From Bos javanicus (lineage: Eukaryota > Chordata > Mammalia > Artiodactyla > Bovidae), in the NCBI RefSeq assembly GCF_032452875.1, contig NC_083882.1, positions 58,047,614-58,111,613 on the forward strand: a DNA stretch of 64,000 nt. Reading direction: 5' to 3'. The notes beneath the pieces were generated by a model that did no database searches, was not told the DNA's origin, and saw nothing but the letters and a program-made list of their open reading frames with translations. Position numbers and translations under genes: made by a program. Positions within the stretch are counted from its first letter, which is position 1. Every line of letters starts with the position of its first letter. Shown here piece by piece: positions 9,859 to 21,164 of the stretch.

Positions 9859-10471
9859 CGGTCCCTCACTCCAGAACTGTTGCAACTCTGAAGAAGCGAG
9901 CAGGCCCTTTGGGTCTTACCGTAGACCCACCCCGCCAGCTCTGTGCTTGTGGCCTCTACTACAGAGATAGCCGTGCAGACACCCAGGCACCAGCAAGAGA
10001 GGCTGAGTGGAGCTGGGGCCTGCCCATGATCTTGCTTGGCTCTACATCTTTCTTCCCCCACTGAAAGTGTCTCCATCTGCTCCAGCAAACCCAGCCCAGC
10101 CCTAGTTCTGCAGGACTGACCTGCATCAGCCTTGTATCAGCCTTGACTCATCCCAAGCCAGCAGGGCTTTCTGTGTCCTTAATGGGAAACCCCTGTTCTG
10201 GGACCCATCTCAGCTGTGCAGCTCAGCAAACCCACTTGTGTCAATTTCTAAATTTCAGGTACAAGGAAGAGGGTAATTTAGGAAGGTGCTGAGAGTAGGA
10301 TCTTTAATTGGATAGGCCTTGTAACCAAATGGTGTGGCTGGGAAAGGTTCCCTATGCCTCCACCTCTCCACCCTCATCATTGGAATTACATCTCTTTCTT
10401 TGCCTCAGGCCTTAGTTCACACATTTGTAGAAAGGTGATTGGACTAGATGGTTTTTCTTAGGAACCATGCC
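9859..10471. other. No clear feature; possible MIR-like end
   Basis: About 610 bases, moderately GC-rich. A 'tttgcctcaggccttagttc ... ggactagatgg' segment at 10400-10455 resembles a MIR-type 3' half, but too weakly to call. Confidence 0.35.
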
Positions 10472-10525
10472 TGTGTGCTCAGTCACTCAGTCGAGTCCGA
10501 CTCTGCAACCCCATGAACTGTAGGA
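10472..10525 (-). mobile_element. Bov-tA 54-bp fragment
   Basis: TGTGTGCTCAGTCACTC...CATGAACTGTAGG is the tail-proximal quarter of Bov-tA in reverse complement. It then ends abruptly. Confidence 0.85.
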
Positions 10526-11076
10526 AACATCTACCAACCACACCCTAATCTGTGACCTATATGGTTAAGTAGGTCTAAGGAAAGGGTTTGCTTCATAGAT
10601 TTAAGCTGCATTTCGCCATTCAGCTTGCAGCCCTGGGGGCCCTCTGCCCAAGAGTTCTTTCCATGGAGTTCTCGAGGCCTTTAGAATTTACTGGTCTGAC
10701 TTAGCCAGTAAGGCCAAGATTGTTTTCACATGGCAGGGTTAGACAAAGAACTCTGTGCTGCCAAGCCCACATCCAATCTTAAATCGATTTCATTTGTATA
10801 AACCTAAACCTGTCCTTACTTCCATCTCTGCTCAGCTTGATTTATTATTTGAATCTTTTATTCTGTTCATTTTAACTCTTTACTGTATTTTCACGGTCCT
10901 TGATCTATTTTTTTAAATTATTACTTATTACTGCTTTATCTTGGTTCTTTTTAGGACCTTATCATTATTCAGTTTTGTTTTAGCCTATCTGTTTTCATTG
11001 TAAATTGTACTCTTTTTTATTTCCTAGTCAATTTATTTTGTGTTTTACCCTTTCTGGTTATCTAAGTGATATAAGT
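10526..11076. other. No recognised feature; AT-rich right half
   Basis: 550 bases. 10840-11045 is T-rich and may be a decayed LINE, but no landmark is convincing. Confidence 0.4.
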
Positions 11077-11213
11077 GGGGCTTCCCTGGTGGCTCAGGTG
11101 GTAAAGAACCCACTCCAGTATTCGCCTGGAAAATCCTACAGATAGAGGAGACTGGCTTGCTATAGCCTATGGGGTCCCAAAGAGTTGAACACGACTTAGC
11201 GACTAAGGGGCAC
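11077..11213 (+). mobile_element. Bov-tA SINE with internal deletion
   Basis: The head GGGCTTCCCTGGTGGCTCAG is intact, but the sequence jumps from GTAAAGAA directly to CCCACTCCAGTATT. That removes roughly 75 bases, including the B box. The tail part (GAACACGACTTAGCGACTAA) is present. Confidence 0.92.
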
Positions 11214-12134
11214 ACCAAAGTGGTATACTTGAAAAACATAAGGCTAACATCTGCAGTAATAGCCCAGAGTCCAGGCAAGAAAAGTAGAATATCTTTTCTC
11301 CTCCAGGACCAACCAAACTGTTTGGTGGGTGATTTCTGAGATATTAGTAAGAATTACTAGCTTCCTGCTCTCAAGGTGAAAAATTAAAATAAAGTAAACT
11401 ACAGAGTCTCTCTAAGAACTAGGAACTTAAATCCCCTTTCTATGAAGATTCAATGTCCATAAATGGTTAGAATTAAGGGGACTATGAGATGAGAGGCTTC
11501 GGCTTTCCCTTGTGGATACTGTTAGGAAGCTCAGAGTCAGCCAAGGACACTTCTGAGCCTCATGACCACAGAGGCCTTCTTGGGGAAAGTGAGTCTGATT
11601 ATTTTTTAATACTTATTGATTGTTCAACAAACTGGTCTCATCACATTACTGGATCTATAAAATAGATTAATTTTTAAACTATATTTAAGTTCATTTCAAA
11701 AACAACATTCACCTGTGTACATTAAACAATTGTTTGCTTCTTTAAACTGATAATATGAACCTTAAAAAAATGAACAGGATATTCTTGGAATATGCATGTG
11801 GGCCTAATACTGGTGACATGAAATATGCTACTGAACATCTCGTTTTACATGATTTTACTTTGAAATTTTTCAGAAAACTGTCTGAAAACTTCAAAGTAGT
11901 ATTTTAAGGTTAATAAATTGATAATGACTTTAACTGACTCTTCTAATAGGTCATTATATATTTAATTAAAAATACTTTTCTACAAGCTCTGAGGTTCCTT
12001 GAAAACTCAGAGCAAAATCTGCCAAATAGAGGACATTACATTTTATTTTTTATTAAATTTATAAAAATTCATTTTAGATGTGCCCAAGGATACTTTATTT
12101 TTGCTTCTGTATTTGATAAATATTTTACTATAAG
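11214..12134. other. No recognised feature
   Basis: About 920 bases of AT-rich sequence without gene or repeat landmarks. The last nine bases (12126-12134) are the TSD of the next element. Confidence 0.45.
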
Positions 12135-12401
12135 GCTGCTAAGTCGCTTCAGTCGTGTCCGACTCTGTGTGACCCCATAGACGGCAGCCCACCAGGCTCC
12201 CCCGTCCCTGGGATTCTCCAGGCAAGAACACTGGAGTGGGTTGCCATTTCCATCTCCAATGCATGAAAGTGAAAAGTCAAAGTGAAGCCACTCAGTTGTG
12301 TCCGACTGTTAGCGACCCCATGGACTGCAGCCTATCAGGCTCCTCCATCCATGGGATTTTCCAGGAAAGAGTACTGGAGTGGGGTGCCATTGCCTTCTCC
12401 A
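12135..12401 (-). mobile_element. Bov-A2 SINE, antisense
   Basis: Two Bov-A monomers in reverse complement, GCTGCTAAGTCGCTTCAGTC to GCCATTGCCTTCTCC. Flanked by a 9-bp TSD, TACTATAAG, at 12126-12134 and 12402-12410. Confidence 0.96.
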
Positions 12402-12410
12402 TACTATAAG

Positions 12411-12711
12411 ACAACAGTTATTAAAAAACTTGTCTGATTCTTTTGAATGTATCACCAAATTTAGATGCTACAGAATTTAGGTCTTCTTGTTTTAAGTCCA
12501 TTCTGGAACAGAATATAAACATATCCAATTAAAATTTAGAAGCTCCTTCAAAGATTCATCCCAAAGTCAAGATATTCCCAAGACCATTCAGTTTCTCCTG
12601 TGATTTTGGCTTCTATTTGGAGTTAGTCCTTGACAGACTCTGATTTCTCATTTCTGTCTTCCCAGCACCAGCACTGTAAGATTGCCAGCATCTTTGCTTC
12701 TTCCCTCGTGT
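12411..12711. other. No recognised feature
   Basis: 300 bases between two SINEs with no identifiable signal. Confidence 0.4.
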
Positions 12712-12937
12712 ATGTGCATGCTAAGTCGCTTCAGTCGTGTCCGACTCTTTGCAACCCTATGAACTGTAGCCTGTCAGGCTGCTCTATCCATGGGATTCTC
12801 CAGGCAAGAATATTGAAGTGGGTTGCCATGCCCTCCTCCAAGGGATCTTCCCCACCCAGGGATTGAACCCACATCTCTTAATGTCTCCTGTGTTGGCAAG
12901 CGGGTTCTTTACCATTAGCACCACTTGGGAAGACCCT
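12712..12937 (-). mobile_element. Bov-tA SINE, antisense
   Basis: Full-length-like Bov-tA, TGTGCATGCTAAGTCGC to CACCACTTGGGAAGACC. Confidence 0.93.
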
Positions 12938-13264
12938 CTCACCTCACACCCACCCCCTTACGTGCACATTTCTCTCACCTTCTCTACCTCTCTACCTGGC
13001 CACTTAGAAATCAGGGCAGACCTTCAGGGGCAAGACAGTTTAGAATGCTAAATTAGGGGAATCCTTAACCATGGGATTCCCTGCTGTCATCGTGACTCCT
13101 TGAGTCCTAACTGCCTTAGTAACAATCTGATCCCTTACAAAAGAGTTTTAAAACATTTTCCATGCTTTCTAATATTTTTTTGTAGGAAGTTTGGTCTGTT
13201 GTAAGTGAACCCAATATAGTCTAGGAGAAACATACCTAGACCTGGGATGAACACATGCATTTTT
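12938..13264. other. No recognised feature
   Basis: About 325 bases, with no signal beyond the right-hand TSD of the adjacent SINE. Confidence 0.4.
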
Positions 13265-13445
13265 TATAGTGTCTTTTTTTTCAGATTGGAATTTTTATTT
13301 TGATGGTTTCTAGCTTTTTTAAGACAATTTCATGTATTTATTTATGACCACGTCATATAAGCACCTCAGTTCCCTGACCAAGGATCAAACCTGCACTCCC
13401 TGCATTGGAATCTTAACCACTTGACCACCAGGGAAGTTCCCAAAG
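13265..13445 (-). mobile_element. CHR-type tRNA SINE, antisense
   Basis: The right end, CACCAGGGAAGTTCC with GACCAAGGATCAAACC, is the tRNA-derived head of a cetartiodactyl CHR SINE. A T-rich tail lies at left. An 11-bp TSD, CATGCATTTTT, occurs at 13254-13264 and 13446-13456. Confidence 0.85.
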
Positions 13446-13456
13446 CATGCATTTTT

Positions 13457-13699
13457 GATCAACAGAGATTGAAGATAAGGGAAGTGCTGAAACACAGATG
13501 TGGAGACAGGAAAGCACATAATACTCAGCCTTATGCCTAGAGGAAAACAGGTTCCACTCCTGCTTAGGTATATGGGTCAGAGCACGAAGACATCTAGAGT
13601 CCCAGGACAGCACAAGGCTTGCCAAGAAACAGTGAGACTTTTTTAAACAGAAAAGCAAGATTCTTGAAAAAGAGAAGAATCTTTTCAATGTCAGCCAGC
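13457..13699. other. No recognised feature
   Basis: 243 bases. The 91-codon minus frame crossing it runs into the CHR SINE and is not a gene. Confidence 0.4.
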
Positions 13700-13870
13700 A
13701 CTTTGCTAGGAGAAGTCCCTTAACTAGTTCTCACAACTCTGATTATCATTCTCCTACACAATGAGAAACGTGAAATCCAAAATGATAAAACCACTTGCCT
13801 AGATCACACAGCTAGGGAGCAGTATAATGAGAGTGAGGTCTAACACTCTCTCCATGACCTTATAACTGCT
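13700..13870 (-). repeat. MIR SINE, antisense
   Basis: 'ctcacaactctgattatcat', then 'ccacttgcctagatcacaca' and 'gctagggagcag', are the MIR core in reverse complement. Confidence 0.8.
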
Positions 13871-14325
13871 CATCTTTAGGAAGGCAACAAGAATTTCATG
13901 TTCTAAAAACAAGAAGGTCTGATTGTGCCCTCTTTATCCTATAAGTATCACTGAATACCAACCATGGGTCAGGTGTTGAGGAGGAGAAAAAGTAAGTGAT
14001 CTGGTACAGAACTCAAGGAAACTCCAACATGTTGGGGCATGCAGGGAGTCACAAGCATTTCTAGAACATCAAGTCCTCAGTGAGACTAAATTCAGAGGCA
14101 GACTCAGGAGACAGATTGAAAAGCCAGAAAACGAACCCTGTCACGGGTTCTTTGTCCTCCAGGAGTTTGCAACTACATAGCAGAGCAATCATGTATTTCC
14201 TTATCACACAGTGGGGGTAGGGGAGGAGGGGAGGTATCTAAAGAAGAAAAAAAAAAATTAACCCTAAGAGTTTACAGAGAAGACCTCTGTACAGAGATAT
14301 AGGACCCACAGAGCCAAAAATGTTC
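13871..14325. other. No recognised feature
   Basis: 455 bases. A G-rich GGGGGTAGGGGAGGAGGGGAGG run lies near 14210-14234 (GGGGAGGAGGGGAGG core). Confidence 0.4.
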
Positions 14326-14339
14326 ACTATCAGATCTTT

Positions 14340-14965
14340 TTTTTTTTTTTTTTTTGACCTGGACGACTTTTTATTTATTTATTTATTTATTTTTTCATTA
14401 GAAAATATGTTTTTATTTGTGCATTTTTTTTCAGGTAATATTTATTTATTTTTTTTATTTTATTTTTAAACTTTACAATATTGTATTAGTTTTGCCAAAT
14501 ATCGAAATGAATCCGCCACAGGTATACCCGCGTTCCCCATCCTGAACCCTCCACCCTCCTCCCTCCCCTCCCCTCCCTCTGGGTCGTCCCAGTGCACCAG
14601 CCCCAAGCATCCAGTACCGTGCATCGAACTTGGACTGGTGACTCGTTTCATACATGATATTATACATGTTTCACTGCTATTTTCCCAAATCTCCCCACCC
14701 TCTCCCTCTCCCACAGAGTCCATAAGACTGATCTATACATCGGTGTCTCTTTTGCTGTCTCGTACACATGGTTATTGTTTCCATCTTTCTAAATTCCATA
14801 TATATGCGTTAGTATACTGTATTGGTGTTTTTCTTTCTGGCTTACTTCACTCTGTATAATAGGTTCCAGTTTCATCCATCTCATTAGAACTAATTCAAAT
14901 GTATTCTTTTTAATGGCTGAGTAATACTCCATTGTGTATATGTACCACAGCTTTCTTATCCATCA
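14340..14965 (-). mobile_element. Young ruminant L1, 5'-truncated, antisense
   Basis: 626 bases: a poly-T (poly-A tail) at left, the ruminant L1 3' UTR with its long pyrimidine/CCCTCC tract, then the end of ORF2 (the CACAATGGAGTATTACTCAG region at the right, reverse-complemented). A perfect 14-bp TSD, ACTATCAGATCTTT, lies at 14326-14339 and 14966-14979. The crisp TSD and long A-tail indicate a recent, target-primed insertion. Confidence 0.95.
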
Positions 14966-14979
14966 ACTATCAGATCTTT

Positions 14980-15212
14980 ACAAAAGCTTTAGGTGCAGCT
15001 CAGGTAGGGTATGCATCTTCCCTATGGCTCCAGTTCCTCTTGTCAGCCTTCTCTGGCTCCAGATCCTGACTGGTGATTCTAGCCCCTGGGCTCAGGTATC
15101 ACCTTCTCTCTTTGTCCCTCCCAGCCTGGGGACAGTAATGACTTCTTGCTACTGCTCATCTCTGGGTTGCCTTACTGTCCTCTTAGGCTTCATAGCTCTT
15201 TCATCACCTGTG
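14980..15212. other. No recognised feature
   Basis: Short single-copy-looking stretch between the L1 and a Bov-tA. The 93-codon frame starting at 14934 begins inside the L1 and is spurious. Confidence 0.4.
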
Positions 15213-15220
15213 TAACCAAT

Positions 15221-15417
15221 GAGTCCTATCTGGCTCTTTTGTGATCCCACGGACTGTAACCTGCCGGGATCCTCTCTCCATGGGATTTCCCAGGCAAGAA
15301 TACTGGAGTGGGTTGCCATTTCCTTCTCCAGGGGATCTTCCAGACCCAGAGATTGAACCTGTGTCTCCTGCATTGCAGGAAGATTCTTATACCTCTGAGC
15401 CACAAGGAAAGTCCATA
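15221..15417 (-). mobile_element. Bov-tA SINE, antisense
   Basis: Bov-tA in reverse complement ending GAGCCACAAGGAAAGTCC. An 8-bp TSD, TAACCAAT, lies at 15213-15220 and 15418-15425. Confidence 0.93.
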
Positions 15418-15637
15418 TAACCAATTACCTGCCTTGAGTTTCCTATGTTTTAAATACTCAGAGTGGCTTAAGTTATTCTGGTAGATCCTGCTGGAATTCT
15501 CTCTCCTCTAGTTGGCTGGGATGGTAGGACACAGTTACCCTCCTCCCAGTCTTGGACAGCAGGTGAGGAAAGCATATAACTGACAACCTTGTCCCCTGCT
15601 GCTGAGTTGCAGGAAGTGATGAAATAAAGGGAAACTT

Positions 15638-15785
15638 GGATCCTCCCTGGTGGTCCAGTGGCTAAGGGTCCATACTCCCAATGCAGCAGGCCTGGGCTGG
15701 ATCCCTGGTCAGGGAACTAGATCGCACATGCTGGAACTAAGACCCAGTACAGCCAAATCGGTAAATAAATAATTTTTAAAAAAGA
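15638..15785 (+). mobile_element. CHR-type tRNA SINE
   Basis: GGATCCTCCCTGGTGGTCCA, then GGATCCCTGGTCAGGGAAC, and an AAATAAATAATTTTTAAAAA tail: a short CHR SINE in sense orientation. Confidence 0.85.
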
Positions 15786-16783
15786 TGGGGGAGATGACTA
15801 AACAGTAGCATGGACCTTACCTGAGTACTGAGGACACTGTAAAGAAATATCTTCAGCCCTCAATAGTCTTTCAGCCATTGTGACAGTGGTCAGCCCAGCA
15901 AGAAGGGATTCAGAAGCCACTCAGTATAATATTTCCCAAGACCAACATTAGTGTAACAAAATTCTCCATCAGGCTAAGCGAGAAAACAAATCATTCTTTG
16001 TCAAGTGCAAAGTTGTCACTTTCTAACACACAAAAGGGAAACAGACAGACCCTGTGAACTGTCAGTTCACTCATAAATTCAAGTGTGAAGCTTTTTGTTG
16101 GCAAAATAGTCAAGTATTTGTGAATTTATAGTTCATTAAATCGATCTGTAGCATGTTTAAATTCATGGAGTTTTATATGCAGAATGAATGCACACTTGCT
16201 TCTAGTAACCTTGCAATAAAAATTAAGTCTGTCCTGAGTTCCTTAGCTATGGTGTAATCGGAATCAGTCAGAAAAACTCAACTAGCTACCTTCAGATTTA
16301 TCCGAGTTTATTTACTGCCTTGCTTGTACTCAAAAATCCCATATTGTGAGAATTACCTGTGTTTGCAAGGTTTCCTTTCAAAGAACAAAAGCGCTTCCAA
16401 GGCAGCACTTAGAGCTAATAAAATGGAGAATAAAAGACAAAACTGGCCATTTTGACATTCAAAGGAAAGAAACCCGGAAAAAAGTAAACATTTCTCTGGT
16501 TGTCTAAGAGTGATGAACCATGTGGCACCAAGCAACCCATATTGGGAGCAATTTCTGAGTAAGAAAAGAGAGATGTACTAAAACAGATTGAGAGGAAGTG
16601 TGTTCCACAACAAAACAAGATCGCAGGGCCCTTTGGGTAGACTGGGCTTCACCGGATGCCCTCAACTCATGTTTTCATCCAGAGGAGGAAGCTCGCAGAC
16701 TGCAGTGCCTGGACCTTACAGTGTGTTCTTTAGGCAGGACCTCCATCTAGTGGTTTGACCTGAAAATTATTCCCCAGCCTTAA

Positions 16784-16784
<1 letters not shown>
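15786..16784. other. No recognised feature
   Basis: About 1 kb without a nameable repeat or gene. The small minus frames at 16353-16618 overlap each other in different phases and show no family. Confidence 0.45.
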
Positions 16785-16833
<49 letters not shown>

Positions 16834-16840
16834 ACACACA
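16785..16840 (+). repeat. (CA)n microsatellite
   Basis: 56 bases of CA repeats with one TA interruption at about 16829. Long enough to be length-polymorphic. Confidence 0.97.
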
Positions 16841-17391
16841 TTCTCTTGTAAAAACTTTTAAAATAGAAAAATAGATTTTCCTCTTGTTGCCTGGCAGAGT
16901 TCCCCATGAACCCACCAAACCCCGTCCCTCAGTCTCTAAGGACTGAACTTTTCTTAACCTCTGGATTTTGTCCTACACTATCCGTTTGTAGCAATTTCAT
17001 CCAGTTTACCTCTGGGCACACATTAAGAAAAGTGATTTCTAATGACAAAAAGGAACAAAGCTGTGTGAGTGTGTCTTGTGTGTGTAGTCTATAGTGTGTG
17101 TATATGCGCTGGGTTGGGGTGTTCTGATAAAGAGCTTGTTTGTGGAACAGAGTGGCCCATGGTAATTGATAAAGGTGGAGATGTAGGATACAGATCAGTA
17201 AGAACGACTAAAGAATGAATGAATGGATAATGACATACGAGCAGATGCACAAGTGTGCAGAGGAGGGACAGCATGGTGCCTCACCGGATGGGGAAGCAGA
17301 GTGTGGCTGGAATTAGACCAAAATCAGCTGAGACATCGGTGGCTCATAGTCCTGAGCAAGTGACCGTGAGCTGCCAGAGCTCCCTGCTCCT
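16841..17391. other. No recognised feature; GT-rich patch
   Basis: 550 bases with a GTGTG-rich patch at 17062-17105 and no gene signal. Confidence 0.4.
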
Positions 17392-17490
17392 GCCAGTGTT
17401 CTTGCCTGGAGAATCCTATGGACAGAGGGGCCTGGCAGGCTACAGTCCATGGGGTTAAAAGAGTCAAACACAACATAGCGACTAAACCAC
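17392..17490 (+). mobile_element. Bov-tA 3' part
   Basis: CCAGTGTTCTTGCCTGGAG to AACATAGCGACTAAACC: only the tRNA-unrelated 3' half is present, in sense orientation, 20 bases before a full Bov-tA. Confidence 0.9.
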
Positions 17491-17510
17491 CACCATTGTT
17501 ATCTTTTTGG

Positions 17511-17705
17511 GAGTTCCCCCTGGTGCCTCAGACGATAAAGAATCTACCTGCAATGTGGGAAGCCTGGGTTCAATCCCTGGGTTGGGAAGATCCCCTGGAG
17601 AAGGGAATGGCAACCCACACCAGTAGAATTCCATGGAGAGGAGCCTGGCGAGCTACAGTCCATGGGGTTGCAAAGAGCTGGACACGACTGAACGACCAAG
17701 ACACT
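17511..17705 (+). mobile_element. Bov-tA SINE
   Basis: GAGTTCCCCCTGGTGCCTC head, GGGTTCAATCCC B-box-like sequence, and ACACGACTGAACGACCAAG tail. Confidence 0.93.
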
Positions 17706-17852
17706 ATATACACTGTACAACGGTCCTTGCACACCTGCTCCTACCTGTGTGTGCCTGTGATCATGTCCTTCTCAGCTGAGCTTCCGACATTCTCTTGGCC
17801 ACTTACCTCTTGCAGTTCTAAGTGCTATGGATCTTCTTCTCCCATGTGTATA

Positions 17853-18846
17853 TAGTTCAGTTCAGTCAGTACAGTCGCTCAGTTGTGTCTGACTCTTTGC
17901 GACCCCATGAATCACAGCACGCCAGGCCTCCCTGTCCATCATCAACTCCCGGAGTACACTCAAACTCATGTCCATCGAGTCAGTGATGCCATCCAGCCAT
18001 CTCATCCTCTGGCGTCCCCTTCTCCTCCTGCCCCCAATCCTTCCCAGCATCAGGGTCTTTTCCAATGAGTCAACTCTTTGCATGAGGTGGCCAAAGTACC
18101 GGAGTTTCAGCTTTAGCATCATTCCTTCCAAAGAACACCCAGGACTGATCTCCTTCAGAATGGACTGGTTGGATCTCCTTGCAGTTCAAGGGACTCTCAA
18201 GAGTCTTCTCCAACACCACAGTTCAAAAGCATCAATTCTTCGGCACTCAGCTTTCTTCACAGTCCAACTCTCACATCCATACATGACCACTGGAAAAACC
18301 ATAGCCTTGACTAGACGGACCTTTGTTGGCAAAGTAATGTCTCTGCTTTTGAATATGCTATCTAGGTTGGTCATAACTTTCCTTCCAAGGAATAAGCATC
18401 TTTTAATTTCATGGCTGCAGTCACCATCTGCAGTGATTTTGGAGTCCAAAAAAATAAAGTCTGACACTGTTTCCACTGTTTCCCCATCCATTTCCCATGA
18501 AATGATGGGACCAGATGCCATGATCTTCGTTTTCTGAATGTTGAGTTTTAAGCCAACTTTTTCACTCTCCTCTTTCACTTTCATCAAGAGGCTCTTTAGT
18601 TCCTCTTCACTTTCTGCCATAAGGGTGGTGTCATCTGCATATCTGAGGTTATTGATATTTCTCCCGGCAATCTTGATTCCAGCTTGTGCTCCATCCAGCC
18701 CAGCATTTCTCATGATGTACTCTGCATATAAGTTAAATAAGCAGGGTGACAATATACAGCCTTGACATCCTCCTTTTCCTATTTGGAACCAGTCTGTTGT
18801 TCCATGTCCAGTTCTAACTGTTGCTTCCTGACCTGCATATAGGTTT
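17853..18846 (-). mobile_element. BovB LINE, 5'-truncated, antisense
   Basis: 994 bases from the BovB 3' tail (AGTTCAGTTCAGTCAGTACAG) to the CCTGCATATAGGTTT region of the RT palm. It is the least damaged BovB here, and the RT frame is open for 188 codons. Confidence 0.96.
18186..18752 (-). pseudogene. BovB reverse-transcriptase remnant, longest open frame
   Basis: 188 codons open on the minus strand. Residues 1-20 are the SPCLFNLYAEYIMRNAGL block, YADD (motif C catalytic Asp pair) is at 38-41, then come the ESEEELKSLLMKVKEESEKVG block, the HEIKR/LGRKVMTNLDSI thumb region and YGCESW near residue 159. In full-length BovB this is the RT palm and connection. The endonuclease, fingers and motif A are absent because of 5' truncation. 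The upstream RQGC box has Arg changed to Cys. It cannot make a working enzyme. The Met at 18752 is internal to the parental protein. Confidence 0.92.
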
Positions 18847-19489
18847 CATATAATTTGTACACGATTTGATGGTTTAAGGATGCCCCCCCCAAAAAAACAC
18901 CCCAGATCTCTAGATTCACTATTCTGTAAATAATAGGTCTGTGACAATTCTTAGCACTGGTGTAGTTTTCCCTGTTCTTCAGTATTTCCTTACTTTCTCT
19001 CACCCTTCAATGTTTTTCAGCATCTTCTTCATGTATTCTCACATAACAGTCAATACCACTGATTCTGTTTTCTCCATCATTGAATCTACCTGTGTTTTCC
19101 ATTATTCATTTGTGTTTTTTCTTTCTATATATGTGCTTCCTTTGTCCGACATTCCTCCTTTTAGCCACACTAAGAGCAAACGGTGTTTTTAAAGGAAATC
19201 TACATGCTCATCAAGGGAGAATCAGGAAACATGACATGAGAAAGTAGATGAATGGTAGTGGGTAGGAGGAAGTCATGAAGGTGTGAAAACAGAGGGAGAG
19301 AGAGATGGGAAGATACCAGATTTTAAACACCCATCAGCTTTAGGGCAGTGGCTTTCAGCTTTTGTGAGTTTATTGCACATTTTTAAATGTTAGAAATTTT
19401 GGCAGCTTAGCTGAGGTGAATATGTGACATAATTTTTTTTTTCAAAAGTATGACCAAAACAATGTCACTCCACAGACTCTTAAAATGTG
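18847..19489. other. No recognised feature
   Basis: About 640 bases. There is a C-run/A-run (CCCCCCCC then A7) at 18884-18898, and possible decayed LINE sequence at 18960-19130 without firm landmarks. Confidence 0.4.
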
Positions 19490-19962
19490 ATTTTGGCACT
19501 CCACCCAAAGAAAGGTGGGTCTATGTCCCCTGCCCTTGAAATTGAGTGGTGTGTGACTCAGAGCCAATTGTATGCCATGATGGGAAATCCAAAGCTAGTT
19601 CAGAAAAGGTGACCATCCTTCTGCCTCATCCACTGAAATGCCTGCCACAGGGGCCTTCACCATTTCATGAGGAAGTCAAACTAGTTCTTATGAAGAGATC
19701 ACCTGGAAAAGCCCCGGGATTTACAGAGAAGGAAAGATACAAGGGAGAGAGCCACCTGAGAAGTTCAGACCCCAGCTTCAGATCCCTAGTATTTCAGCTG
19801 CAGTTGCCAAGTGACTGAAACCAAAGAAAAGACTTCAGAACCATCCAGAAATATCCAGTGTAGCCTTTCTGCCAAGTCATTAGCCTACAGAAACCAAGAG
19901 AGGTAGTGATCATCATTTTAAGCCACTAAGCTCTGGAGTAATTTACTACACAGCAGCAAGAG
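19490..19962 (+). mobile_element. Old MaLR-type LTR fragment
   Basis: 'gcccttgaaattgagtgg', 'gtgactcagagccaattg' and the terminal 'ttaagccactaagctctgg' with 'acacagcagcaagag' match the beginning and end of an MLT1-like LTR. Subfamily not resolved. Confidence 0.65.
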
Positions 19963-20474
19963 TTGGAATAGAAGGAAAGACTTAGTGCTGAACAAGTCAG
20001 GAAGCATTAGAAAGCAGTCTCTACTACACAACCACCCTGTCTCACGTTGACTACAAAAACATGCTCAGTGTCTTCCACAGATTCCCCTCAGCATGTTCCC
20101 TTTTGGAGATGCTTAAGCTCCAGTGAAGACTCTTTCTTGGACACTGGCCTGATATTATTATCTTATACCCTTCCCTACAGGGCTTCCCTGACCAACTAAA
20201 TTAGTGTTTCATGTAACAGTCATTAACGTAAACAGCAAAAGTATTTGGATCAACATCTCGTGGCTCACCTAGCCCCCCTTGGTTTCTAATACCATTATTC
20301 AGTTAAAGATGCAAGGCTTCTTGGTGGAATAGCCAATTCCAGAGCTGGGGCAGGGGAAATATAAAGTGAGTCTGGAAGAACATGCAGTGCCAGATAATAA
20401 ACAAGAGCTCAAAATAAAAACAAAACAAACAACAACAACAAAAAAGGGTGGTGGGGGGAAGAGGCATGTCAAAA
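19963..20474. other. No recognised feature
   Basis: About 510 bases. A CAA-rich A-tract lies at 20415-20443, just before the next L1. Confidence 0.4.
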
Positions 20475-20610
20475 TTTAGAAGTTTGGGATTATCAGATAC
20501 ACGTTACCATACACACTGCTATCAGATGTATTCAGCAAAGATCTACTGTATAGCACAGGGAAGTATACTCTATATTAAAATAACCTATAAGGGAAAAGAA
20601 TCTGAAAAAG

Positions 20611-20647
<37 letters not shown>

Positions 20648-20735
20648 AACTAAATTACTCTACTGTACACTTGAAACTAACACAACATTGTATATTAAAA
20701 TACTTCCATTTAAAATATTAAAAAAAAAAAATAGG
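20475..20735 (+). mobile_element. L1 3' end with (TA)(TG) tract
   Basis: The 'agatacacgttaccatacac', 'ctactgtatagcacaggg' and 'acttgaaactaacacaacat' landmarks plus an A-tail at 20720-20731. A TA then TG dinucleotide tract at 20611-20647 has expanded inside it. Confidence 0.85.
20611..20647 (+). repeat. (TA)n(TG)n microsatellite in L1
   Basis: TA repeats run into TG repeats, 37 bases in total, at the position where ruminant L1 3' UTRs are TA-rich. Confidence 0.9.
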
Positions 20736-20861
20736 AGTCAAACTGAAAGAGCTTCTAATGGCCAAAGCTAGGACAGCTTCATCAGAATAACATAGTATTA
20801 GATTATGACCCAAAGTACAAAACATGTTCATGAATCCCCCTCACATAAATTTGTGTCTCTC

Positions 20862-21077
20862 ATGCGTGCATGCTCAGTCATGTCTGACTCTGTGACCCCA
20901 TGGGCTGTAGCCTGCTAGGTTCCTCTGTCCTTGGGATTTTCTTGGCAACAAAACTAGAGTGGATTGCCATTTCCTCCTCCAGGGGATCTTCCTGACACAG
21001 GGAACAAACTGGTATCTCTTGTGTCTTCTGATTTGAGATGTAGATTCTTTACTAAATGCACCCCTTGGGAAGCCACT
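20862..21077 (-). mobile_element. Bov-tA SINE, antisense
   Basis: Diverged Bov-tA, GCATGCTCAGTCATGTCTG to CACCCCTTGGGAAGCC. Confidence 0.9.
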
Positions 21078-21164
21078 GCTCAGTGTATCCATGTGTATAC
21101 ATCTTTATGTATATCTGTATGTAATCATACAGATTACAGTTACATCAAAAATTTTAATAACAGT

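Noticed and set aside
18538..18765. Open frames on the plus strand opposite BovB (also 17968-18537, 33331-33885, 55541-56122)
   Set aside because: They are antisense shadows of the BovB RT remnants; the recognisable RT motifs are on the other strand.
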